This document shows positions 1 through 5,569 of a stretch of 5,569 bases of DNA, one piece after another. The stretch comes from JAHECQ01 sp047638695 (GTDB lineage: Bacteria; Actinomycetota; Acidimicrobiia; Acidimicrobiales; SZUA-35), in assembly GCA_047638695.1 (NCBI GenBank), contig JBLINY010000206.1:1-5569 (forward strand), read 5' to 3'. The first letter of the stretch is position 1; each line of letters opens with the position of its first letter. Made by a program: the position numbers and the translations under genes. The notes under the pieces are model-generated. The model saw nothing but the letters and a program-made list of their open reading frames with translations. It was not told the origin of the DNA and did no database searches.

Positions 1-2
1 CC

Positions 3-65
3 GAAGCCCGCCATCGACACCTTCGCCTTGTCGCAGCATTCGACGAACTCACCGCCACCATCTGA
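3..65 (+). CDS. Possible C-terminal tail of an unidentified gene (cut by window edge)
   Basis: The frame starting at base 3 is open from the window edge to a TGA at 63-65 and encodes about 20 residues ending in AAFDELTATI, which reads like an amphipathic helical tail. A Shine-Dalgarno-like GGAG (84-87) and an ATG (95) follow it, as expected for the next gene on the same strand. The family cannot be named from so little sequence. The antisense frame, starting at a GTG at 92-90 and running off the left edge, is also open and has a higher third-position GC, so the true strand is uncertain. Neither reading can be settled without the flanking DNA. Confidence 0.28.
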   Translation, partial: EARHRHLRLVAAFDELTATI

Positions 66-94
66 GACGAACGCGCGACCGTCGGAGTCCACTG

Positions 95-386
95 ATGCGT
101 CTCACGATCGAACAACGCAACAGTGCCCTCGCTCAAACGCTTCGTGGAAGGGCAGCGGGACCGGGCGGCGGGCCTAGCGGATCATGGCGACAACTACAAG
201 ATCTGGGTCTTGCGCTGGAACCGAGTCCTCGAGGACCATCGGCGCAGGTTGCTCTTCATGCGCGAGGCCCTGGAACACCGTGCTGACGATGATGCCTCAA
301 TGGCCTATCTCCACAGGACCCATAACCAATACCTCCCCACTTCGCTCCAGACCAGCGGAGAGCACGATGAAGGTGGCGCGAGTTGA
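95..386 (+). pseudogene. Small unidentified gene, possibly frameshifted near its 5' end
   Basis: The frame from a GTG at 123 to the TGA at 384-386 gives 87 residues, rich in charged and aromatic residues (for example NYKIWVLRWNRVLEDHRRR), and looks like a soluble helical protein. By hand count its third codon position is about 75% GC and its second about 43%, the contrast expected of real coding DNA in a GC-rich genome. The GTG lacks a visible ribosome binding site. The best start signal nearby is GGAG (84-87), 7 nt before an ATG at 95, but that ATG is in a different frame (beginning MRLTIEQRNSALAQ). A single +1 shift at about 110-145 would join that start to the coding frame. This suggests a disrupted gene, a sequencing error, or less likely a programmed frameshift. 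Alternatively the intact 87-residue protein starts at 123. I recognise no family. Confidence 0.4.
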
Positions 387-510
387 AAGCTGAAGGCTAG
401 CTTGCGACGAAATTGGACGTGAATCGGCGCTGTCAATCGACGCCTCCCCGTTTTGCGGCGCGTCATCCTCGCGCCACGCTCCCCTTCGCGCTCGTGTCTG
501 CGGAAACGCA
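387..510. other. Intergenic stretch without recognisable gene
   Basis: No convincing coding frame or RNA gene is visible here. A 6-bp GC hairpin (GGCGCG at 457-462 pairing with CGCGCC at 470-475, 7-nt loop) lies in it. It has no downstream T-run on either strand, so I do not call it a terminator. The tRNA terminator lies immediately to the right. Confidence 0.4.
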
Positions 511-511
511 A

Positions 512-543
512 AAGGCCCGGAAACTGTTGAGTTTCCGGGCCTT
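512..543 (-). terminator. Rho-independent terminator of the initiator tRNA gene
   Basis: Bases 512-525 pair perfectly with 530-543 (14 bp, including the GC core GGCCCGG/CCGGGCC) around a 4-nt loop at 526-529. Read on the minus strand, it begins 5 nt after the tRNA CCA end. The last two stem Ts plus two further Ts give a short T-run (CCTTTTGCG). The plus-strand side has no T-run, so it should act mainly on minus-strand transcription. Its position and direction assign it to the tRNA gene. Confidence 0.88.
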
Positions 544-548
544 CAAGT

Positions 549-625
<77 letters not shown>

Positions 626-753
626 CTGGAACTCCCTAGCTTAGCGGTCGCTTCGAATTCCTCCACTCCGAAAACCCTCGGTAGACAGGTGGCCGCCTGG
701 CCCCCGCCCACATAGGCCGTCGGCACCATCTTTCAAGAGGCCTAAAGAATCGG

Positions 754-793
754 ACCGCCAAACTCCGATGCATGGGCGGTGGATCAGCCACCG
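754..793 (+). promoter_or_regulatory. Leader region with two mutually exclusive hairpins
   Basis: ACCGCC (754-759) can pair with GGCGGT (775-780) around a 15-nt loop. CGGTGG (777-782) can pair with CCACCG (788-793) around a 5-nt loop. The two helices share bases 777-780, so only one can form at a time. The second hairpin ends 12 nt before the AAGGA ribosome binding site (806-810) of the following gene. This could be a regulatory leader or chance pairing in GC-rich DNA. No known riboswitch class is recognised. The rest of 626-819 shows no gene. Confidence 0.25.
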
Positions 794-805
794 GGTGACT
801 AACTC

Positions 806-810
806 AAGGA
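806..810 (+). promoter_or_regulatory. Ribosome binding site deciding a TTG start
   Basis: AAGGA stands 9 nt before the TTG at 820. With the upstream in-frame stop at 796-798 and no ATG or GTG before the hydrophobic segment, it supports TTG as the true start of the Ig-domain gene. An in-frame TTG at 838 would remove six residues but has no such site. Confidence 0.7.
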
Positions 811-819
811 ACCACCAAC

Positions 820-1785
820 TTGCTCCAGGGACTCTCGTTGCCAATTGTCGCCAAGGTCTGCGCTGCCGTATGCCTCACCGGCGGCGCCGGCGTCACCACC
901 TATAAAGTGGCCGACATCGGCGAGGACTCAACCACAATCGTTGCGACGAACTCCGCCATCGAACCCGCAGCTCTTGCCTTCGAACAAGAACCCGAAACCG
1001 GCCCCACCAAGTCGGCCCCTGCGACCACATCAACCGCGGTGTCGGCCAGTCTCGAAGCAACCGAAAATACAGCGAAGACCGACACCGAAGACAAGACTCT
1101 GGCATCAGACACCGAGGCCCCCGAGCTCGTGCTTCTGTCCCCCACTGCTGACAGCGAGCACGACGAAGCCAAGATCGTCTTTGAGGGCGAGACCGAGCCC
1201 GGCGCAACCGTCAAGGCGGGCTCCTACCCGGCAACTGTTGACGAAGACGGTTCGTGGCGAATCGAACTGATTCTCTCGCCGGGAGCCAATGCCGCAACCT
1301 TCGCCGCCACCGATGAAGCCGGCAATATCGGCTACGCCACCATCAAGGTGTGGCTCATCGTGGAAGAGCCGGAGAAGAAGCAGCCTGAGAAGACCGATCA
1401 CGACGACAAAAAGCACGAGGACACGAAGCACGAGGACGAGAAACACGACGAGGACAAGGTCGCGGTGGCCGACGTAGCGTTCAGCGCTAACCAGAAGTAC
1501 GGCACCTGCGATGCAGCCGAGCCCTACGAAGTTTTCTGGGGTACCGCAACACCCGGTTCGAAGATCACCATCTCCTCCGCCTACGGCTCAGCCACCACAG
1601 AGGTTGGAGAGAAAGGCCACTGGGAGAAGAAGCTCTACTTCCAAGGCGCACCAGTCGGCGAGTCCTTCGCCGTAACGGTGGCCGGTCCCAACGGATCTGC
1701 AAGCTTCGACTATGTCGTGAAGGCGCCGGCCGAGGACAAGCCCAAGACCGACGAGCACATCGAACATGACGGCGACAATAAGTAG
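820..1785 (+). CDS. Exported or membrane-anchored protein with two Ig-like domains and a charged repeat linker
   Basis: This encodes 321 residues of unknown specific function, probably a cell-envelope protein. The TTG start at 820 is chosen because AAGGA (806-810) lies 9 nt upstream, an in-frame TGA sits at 796-798, and no ATG or GTG lies between. Residues 5-28 form one hydrophobic segment with a single lysine, acting as a signal peptide or anchor; there is no lipobox, although Cys14 and Cys18 lie in it. Residues 40-98 are a Ser/Thr/Ala/Glu-rich linker. Residues 99-180 form a bacterial Ig-like domain, shown by the pattern GETEPGATV, DEDGSW, then ATDEAGN at the end. Residues 184-213 are a hydrophilic Lys/His/Asp/Glu stretch with three 5-residue repeats. 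Residues 214-302 are a second Ig-like domain (GTATPGSKI, then GHWEKK). The tail is again rich in Lys, Asp and His. There is no LPXTG motif or C-terminal membrane helix. Ig-like domains of this kind usually serve adhesion or as spacers on surface proteins. It converges with msrA. Certainty is high for the gene and domains, low for its role. Confidence 0.85.
   Translation: MLQGLSLPIVAKVCAAVCLTGGAGVTTYKVADIGEDSTTIVATNSAIEPAALAFEQEPETGPTKSAPATTSTAVSASLEATENTAKTDTEDKTLASDTEAPELVLLSPTADSEHDEAKIVFEGETEPGATVKAGSYPATVDEDGSWRIELILSPGANAATFAATDEAGNIGYATIKVWLIVEEPEKKQPEKTDHDDKKHEDTKHEDEKHDEDKVAVADVAFSANQKYGTCDAAEPYEVFWGTATPGSKITISSAYGSATTEVGEKGHWEKKLYFQGAPVGESFAVTVAGPNGSASFDYVVKAPAEDKPKTDEHIEHDGDNK
1411..1455 (+). 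repeat. Three 15-bp tandem repeats inside the Ig-domain gene
   Basis: Three imperfect copies start at 1411, 1426 and 1441 and encode KHEDT, KHEDE and KHDED (residues 198-212). They keep the reading frame and form the core of the charged linker between the two Ig-like domains. A more diverged unit (KTDHDDK) precedes them. The near-identity of the first two copies suggests recent slippage or duplication, so copy number may vary between strains. Confidence 0.8.
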
Positions 1786-1828
1786 CTAGACCCGTTCGAC
1801 CGCGCCTTCTTGTTTGGTCAGTTCTGGG

Positions 1829-2464
1829 TCAGTTGTAGGTGACCTGGCAGAAGCCGTGGTTGCAGTAGCCGCCGGGGTTCTTGGCCAGATACTGCTGGTG
1901 ATAGACCTCGGCGTAATACCAGGTGTCAAAGGGGGCGATCTCGGTTGTGATCTCCCCGAAACCGCCAGCCGTCAGCTGGGCCTGATAGGCGTCACGGCTG
2001 GCGATTGCTGCCGCGTACTGGTCGTCGGTGTTGGTGTAGACAGCCGACCGGTACTGGGTACCGACATCGTTGCCCTGGCCCATGTATTGCACCGGGTCGT
2101 GGTTCTCCCAGAACACCTTGAAGAGGTCGTCGAGCGAAACTAGCTCGGGGTCGAACACCACCAACACGGCTTCGGTGTGGCCACTCATCCCCGTGCACGT
2201 TTCTTCATACGTCGGGTTTGGAGTGCTACCGCCGCTATAGCCGGCGGCCGTGGTGTACACACCCTCCATCTGCCAGAAGAAGCGTTCGGCTCCCCAGAAA
2301 CAGCCCATGCCAATCACCAGCGTGTCCATGCCCTCGGGCCACGGTGGTGTCAACGGGTTGCCATTGACAAAGTGAGCATCGGGCACCGGCATAACCTCTG
2401 CCCGCCCGGGCAGGCAGTCTTCTGGTGCGGGAACCTTCAAATCGGCTGTGTTGCGGAAGAACAT
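1829..2464 (-). CDS. msrA: Peptide methionine sulfoxide reductase MsrA
   Basis: This encodes 211 residues, the usual MsrA length. The enzyme reduces the S-epimer of methionine sulfoxide in proteins and free methionine, normally recycled by thioredoxin, and acts in the cytoplasm; no signal peptide is seen. The catalytic motif GCFWGAE occupies residues 54-60 with nucleophile Cys55. Positions matching E. coli catalytic residues are present: Tyr86 (NPTYEE), Glu98 (GHTEA), Asp133 and Tyr138 (GNDVGTQYRS). Candidate resolving cysteines are Cys201 and Cys206 in GYCNHGFCQVTYN. This tail is shorter between the two cysteines than the glycine-rich loop of E. coli MsrA. The N-terminal extension with LPGR (residues 18-21) is common in actinobacterial and proteobacterial long-form MsrA. 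The ATG start is supported by AGGAG (2475-2471) 6 nt upstream. It begins 35 bp after the UPF0182 gene on the same strand, suggesting co-transcription. No clear terminator lies between its stop and the convergent gene. Confidence 0.97.
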   Translation of the reverse strand: MFFRNTADLKVPAPEDCLPGRAEVMPVPDAHFVNGNPLTPPWPEGMDTLVIGMGCFWGAERFFWQMEGVYTTAAGYSGGSTPNPTYEETCTGMSGHTEAVLVVFDPELVSLDDLFKVFWENHDPVQYMGQGNDVGTQYRSAVYTNTDDQYAAAIASRDAYQAQLTAGGFGEITTEIAPFDTWYYAEVYHQQYLAKNPGGYCNHGFCQVTYN

Positions 2465-2470
2465 CGGTTG

Positions 2471-2475
2471 CTCCT
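2471..2475 (-). promoter_or_regulatory. Ribosome binding site of msrA
   Basis: AGGAG on the minus strand lies 6 nt before the msrA ATG (2464-2462), within the 35-bp gap after the UPF0182 stop. It fixes the msrA start. The short gap leaves little room for a separate promoter, which could instead lie inside the 3' end of the upstream gene. Confidence 0.75.
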
Positions 2476-2499
2476 GTCGTTACGGGACGAGTGGGAAAC

Positions 2500-5454
2500 T
2501 CAGGCCTCGCCGGAATCGTTCCCCGAAGGCGTTATTGGAAAGCCCAGCAGTTCAGCCAAACGCTGCAAGGCAGCTTGGGCATCAGCCCGCAACTCGGCAG
2601 CCTCATCAGCATTGCCGTTCTGCTCAGCCGTATCGGCCCTGGCCAGCAGCTCGTCAGCTGACGCAACCAGCTCGGCAACACTCATGTCCTCGAACTCGGT
2701 ATTCGGCCGCGGCGTTGGAGTAGGCGTCGGTGCGTCGGCGCTGTCATCGCTGGGATCATCAGCAGCATCGTCGCCAGAGTCGTCTGTGGGTGAGGGTGCC
2801 TCGCCTATGTCAATGGCCAACTTGGACACAGCGTCGTCGAGGGTCAGACCCATCTCGATGCGATCGCCGTTGACAGCAATCACCCGGTTGAGTTCAGGCA
2901 CACCGGTGGTGCCGTCAGCCTTCACATACAGCGGCCGGACGTACAGGATGGTCTTTTCCAACAGCACCATCTGCATCTCGCCGAACAGCACGGTTGAGCC
3001 CTGCAGATCGAGCGGGGTGATGTATTGGGCGATGCCGTCCTGTTTTTGGATGTCAGCATTCACCAAGTCTGGAGCTGGAACCTCGCCCGAGGGCAATACA
3101 TACAGCACAAGTTCGCCGTAGTGACCGGGATCGCTACGGGCCACCATGACAGCGGTGAGTTCGGGGCGCTTGGTGCCACTCTCGCTGCTCGAACGAGGGA
3201 CGAAAGCTCGCTGCACGATGAACTCTGACTGTTCCTCGCCAGGAAGTCGCGTGTAGCGGTACTGCGGCGCCATCGGTGCCGCGCTGGTCGTGCCGTCGTC
3301 GCCACTGGCGTTGGTCGGTGGCTGACTGGAAACGCTCCAGGCCCGATCACCCTGAAGCAACTGCACGGGGTCGGAAACTTGATAGGTCGACCACACATCG
3401 GTTTGCACTTTGAAGATGTCGACGGGATAGCGGAAGTGCTCCTCAAGCCCATCAGGCAACTCGTCGACCGACGAGAACAAATCAGGGAAGGCCTTCGACC
3501 ATGCAGCGATCATCGGGTCGCTCTCGTCGATGACGTAGAACGAAACCGAGCCGTCATAGCCATCAACGACCGCCTTCACAGAGTTTCGAACGTAGTTGTA
3601 GCCAGAACCAAGGTCGGCGTCGGCGCCAACGGCTCGACCGCTCACACTTTGTGAATACGGGAACCGCGAAGTGGTCGTGTAGCCGTCGATGACCCAAATC
3701 AGTCGGCCATCGAGAATTACCGGATACGGATCGCTGTCGAAGTCGAGGAAAGGAGCCAACTGGCTGACTCGGTCCTCGATGCCACGGTTGTAGATGATGC
3801 GCGAGTCGCTGTCGATCTGGCCCGACAGCATCAAGTCGAAGTGCTGGAATCGCAGCGAGAACGCGGCGCGACGAAGGAACGAGCCGACTGGCACGCCACC
3901 TTCGCCGTCGTACTGAAAGACAACCTCGCCAGCAGCGGCACCGGCGTAGTCGATCTCGTTCTTCTTCGTGCCAACAACGGCGTAACCGCCGAAACCTTCA
4001 CCAAAATACACCTGCGGTGTCGTGACCTCGGCCTCAAATCCCTCAACGATCTGCTGGTTCGGGCCCACTCCCTCGACGAAATAGAGAGGCTGGCCGTCGG
4101 AGGCAACAGCGTCTCCGGCAGCAACGGCCACACCCAACCCGTGGGTATACGCCAGATGCTCGATCTCCCATGAAGGGTTGTCTATGCCGCCGGGATTCAG
4201 CTCGCGCACCGCCAGCACCACGGGCTCGACATTGTCGCCAACGCGATAGCGATCGATGTCGAGTCGGTCGCTGAAGGCGTAATACTCGCGCTCGCCCTGG
4301 CTTCGGGTGAACGGCTCAGTTGCAAGGGTGGCATCGACCAGGGCGACGTCTTCGAGAATGTCCTGTGCAGCCTCGATGTCGGCGACGGTTAGTTCCGGCT
4401 CGTAGCCGTAATCGATTGTGCGCAACTCGGAGCCATCGGCCCCTCCATCGAGGCCATACGCATGGCGCGTGGCATCAATGTTGTGAGCGATGAACTCAGC
4501 TTCGCGGCTGGACTGGGCCGGAACGATTCGAAGCCGCTGGTACAGGGCGGGATAGATGCCACCGATAACCACATGACTGATCGCCCACAAGCCGACGGCA
4601 ACGAGCGGCAGCCCCCAGCCGCGCCGACGAATGTTGATCAGAAAAAGCAGCGCGCCGAAGATCGAGATCAGCGCTAACAAATTGAGGGCTGGCAGCTGAA
4701 CTTCGACATCGGTGGCCAGTGCGCCATCGAACACACCTCGGGTTGAGGTGACCAGCTCGTAACGGTCATGCCAGTAAGCCAGGGCTCGCAGAACCGCGAG
4801 CACTGCGAGTAGTCCTGACAGATGCAGCTTCACTCCCGGGCTCACACGCTCGGACGCTGCTGCGCTTGCTCGGATGCCCCCATTCAGATAATGGGCGATG
4901 AGTGCCACCAGCAAGGCGAATACCAGTGAATTGAAGAACCAATCGATCAGAAACGTCCAGAACGGCAACTCGAAAACGTAGAAGCCGGCGTCGCGCCCAA
5001 ACAGTGGGTCGACCCAGCCAAAGTCTTCCCCGTTGCGGAAGAGCAGCCACGTGCGCCACTCCTTTGAGGTATTCACTCCCGCGACCAAGGCGAAAAGGGC
5101 AGAAACACCGAACCGGATCCGGCCGGTGTAAGGCCCGACCATTTGGTGGTACCGCTCGATCAGGTCTTCTTCGGGGCTGTCGGGCCTCACGACCGGGGCC
5201 ACCCGGTCGGCCAGGTAGAGGTTGCCCCACAACAGGACGAAGAACAGCGTGGTGAAGATGATGACGAGCACCACTCGGGTGCCGACGACGGTCTGCCACA
5301 CCGAACCCAACTCGACGCCCGAGAACCACAGCCAGTCGGTGTAGACGTTGGCGATTCCACTAGCTGACAAGAAGAGGATGAGGAGAACGCCAAAGGCGGT
5401 CAGTACCAGAGCCCGTAGGCGTCTCGATCCACCGGAACCGCGAATAGCACGCAT
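2500..5454 (-). CDS. UPF0182 (COG1615) family large membrane protein
   Basis: This encodes 984 residues from the ATG at 5454-5452, close in size to the mycobacterial homologues Rv0064 and Rv3193c. The frame stays open upstream to a TTG at 5559, but that 35-residue extension is Arg/Pro/Gly-rich and unlike a family N-terminus. No good Shine-Dalgarno precedes the ATG. A basic N-terminus (RGSGGSRRLR) leads into about seven membrane helices near residues 14-36, 57-80, 113-128, 167-189, 210-226, 255-275 and 281-300. Family hallmarks are visible: FGWVDPLFGRDAGFYVFELPF (145-165, the first 20 of these shown by FGWVDPLF and YVFELPF), NPSWEIEHLAYTHG (426-439), DGYTTTSRFPYSQ (590-602) and NYVRNSVKAVVDGYDGS (620-636). 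Residues 305-885 are a large soluble domain, probably outside the cytoplasmic membrane. Residues 889-908 are Asp/Ser/Ala-rich, followed by a PT-repeat (909-915) and a helical Ala/Glu-rich tail (921-972). The molecular function of the family is not established. It is probably the first gene of a unit with msrA. Confidence 0.93.
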   Translation of the reverse strand: MRAIRGSGGSRRLRALVLTAFGVLLILFLSASGIANVYTDWLWFSGVELGSVWQTVVGTRVVLVIIFTTLFFVLLWGNLYLADRVAPVVRPDSPEEDLIERYHQMVGPYTGRIRFGVSALFALVAGVNTSKEWRTWLLFRNGEDFGWVDPLFGRDAGFYVFELPFWTFLIDWFFNSLVFALLVALIAHYLNGGIRASAAASERVSPGVKLHLSGLLAVLAVLRALAYWHDRYELVTSTRGVFDGALATDVEVQLPALNLLALISIFGALLFLINIRRRGWGLPLVAVGLWAISHVVIGGIYPALYQRLRIVPAQSSREAEFIAHNIDATRHAYGLDGGADGSELRTIDYGYEPELTVADIEAAQDILEDVALVDATLATEPFTRSQGEREYYAFSDRLDIDRYRVGDNVEPVVLAVRELNPGGIDNPSWEIEHLAYTHGLGVAVAAGDAVASDGQPLYFVEGVGPNQQIVEGFEAEVTTPQVYFGEGFGGYAVVGTKKNEIDYAGAAAGEVVFQYDGEGGVPVGSFLRRAAFSLRFQHFDLMLSGQIDSDSRIIYNRGIEDRVSQLAPFLDFDSDPYPVILDGRLIWVIDGYTTTSRFPYSQSVSGRAVGADADLGSGYNYVRNSVKAVVDGYDGSVSFYVIDESDPMIAAWSKAFPDLFSSVDELPDGLEEHFRYPVDIFKVQTDVWSTYQVSDPVQLLQGDRAWSVSSQPPTNASGDDGTTSAAPMAPQYRYTRLPGEEQSEFIVQRAFVPRSSSESGTKRPELTAVMVARSDPGHYGELVLYVLPSGEVPAPDLVNADIQKQDGIAQYITPLDLQGSTVLFGEMQMVLLEKTILYVRPLYVKADGTTGVPELNRVIAVNGDRIEMGLTLDDAVSKLAIDIGEAPSPTDDSGDDAADDPSDDSADAPTPTPTPRPNTEFEDMSVAELVASADELLARADTAEQNGNADEAAELRADAQAALQRLAELLGFPITPSGNDSGEA

Positions 5455-5471
5455 CGGTACAGAGCGTACCG
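5455..5471. promoter_or_regulatory. Perfect inverted repeat abutting the UPF0182 start codon
   Basis: CGGTAC (5455-5460) and GTACCG (5466-5471) form a perfect 6-bp dyad around a 5-nt spacer, directly against the ATG at 5454-5452. It occupies the place where a ribosome binding site would lie, and no Shine-Dalgarno is apparent. It could be a repressor operator or an RNA hairpin controlling translation, or chance. If translation really starts further upstream, the dyad would be coding sequence. Confidence 0.3.
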
Positions 5472-5569
5472 CCCTTGTGGCTCGGGCCGAGAGCGGGTCG
5501 CCTTGGTTAGTCCGCTGGCAGCACCAAACACCGGCACCCGGGCGACCCGGGCGGGGCAATATGGCCCGT

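Noticed and set aside
387..403. AAGCT/AGCTT hairpin after the small plus-strand gene
   Set aside because: A 5-bp AT-containing stem without a following T-run; not a credible terminator.
638..666. Possible promoter for the tRNA (TAAGCT as -10 on the minus strand)
   Set aside because: No acceptable -35 at the expected spacing; the match is too weak to call.
845..1446. Several open frames of about 100-140 codons overlapping the Ig-domain gene on both strands
   Set aside because: Low-complexity Arg/Pro/Ser or Val/Leu/Gly products in frames other than the one with domain motifs and a ribosome binding site.
1789..1830. GACCC/GGGTC pairing between the convergent genes as a terminator
   Set aside because: Only a 5-bp stem with a loop of about 32 nt and no T-run.
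2177..3121. A 314-codon plus-strand open frame
   Set aside because: It is antisense to msrA and UPF0182, both of which have clear family motifs. Its Ser/Ala-rich product mirrors the acidic linker and has no recognisable domain.
4766..5329. A 187-codon minus-strand open frame inside the UPF0182 gene
   Set aside because: It is an out-of-frame shadow of the membrane region, with an Arg/Pro/Gly/His-rich product typical of a wrong frame in GC-rich DNA.
5455..5559. N-terminal extension of UPF0182 to a TTG at 5559
   Set aside because: The 35 added residues are Arg/Pro/Gly-rich without a family-like character, and the ATG at 5454 gives the expected length and a normal basic N-terminus before the first helix.
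5558..5563. CATATT on the minus strand as a -10 box for the UPF0182 gene
   Set aside because: Any -35 box would lie beyond or at the window edge, so it cannot be evaluated.

Overview
The window looks like chromosomal DNA of a moderately GC-rich bacterium, most likely an actinomycete (Actinomycetota). The evidence is a full-length UPF0182 (COG1615) membrane protein of the size and architecture typical of actinobacteria, an MsrA with the actinobacterial-style N-terminal extension, and GC-biased third codon positions. The Ig-like protein and overall style suggest an Acidimicrobiia/Ilumatobacter-like lineage, but this is an impression, not a demonstration.

Layout, left to right. Positions 1-386 are poorly resolved: a possible C-terminal tail of a plus-strand gene at the left edge, then a small plus-strand coding stretch that may be a frameshifted or decayed gene. 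Positions 387-510 hold nothing I can name. On the minus strand, an initiator tRNA-fMet gene (625-549) is followed by a 14-bp perfect-stem terminator (543-512). Positions 626-819 hold no gene, only a leader with two mutually exclusive hairpins before a plus-strand gene (820-1785). That gene starts with TTG and encodes an exported or membrane-anchored protein with two Ig-like domains joined by a Lys/His/Asp/Glu repeat linker. Converging on it from the right is a minus-strand pair: a 984-residue UPF0182 membrane protein (5454-2500) and, 35 bp downstream, msrA (2464-1829), probably co-transcribed.

How the genes may work together: the UPF0182 protein is a seven-helix membrane protein with a large, probably extracytoplasmic, domain and no established biochemical function. 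MsrA repairs oxidised methionine in the cytoplasm. Their tight spacing suggests shared expression. The Ig-like protein and UPF0182 are both envelope proteins but are transcribed towards each other, so a functional link is not implied. Nothing in the window is a clear mobile element, CRISPR array or defence system. I do not see strong evidence of a new multi-gene system; the best leads are the UPF0182-msrA pairing, the charged repeat linker, the palindrome at the UPF0182 start and the broken-looking left end.
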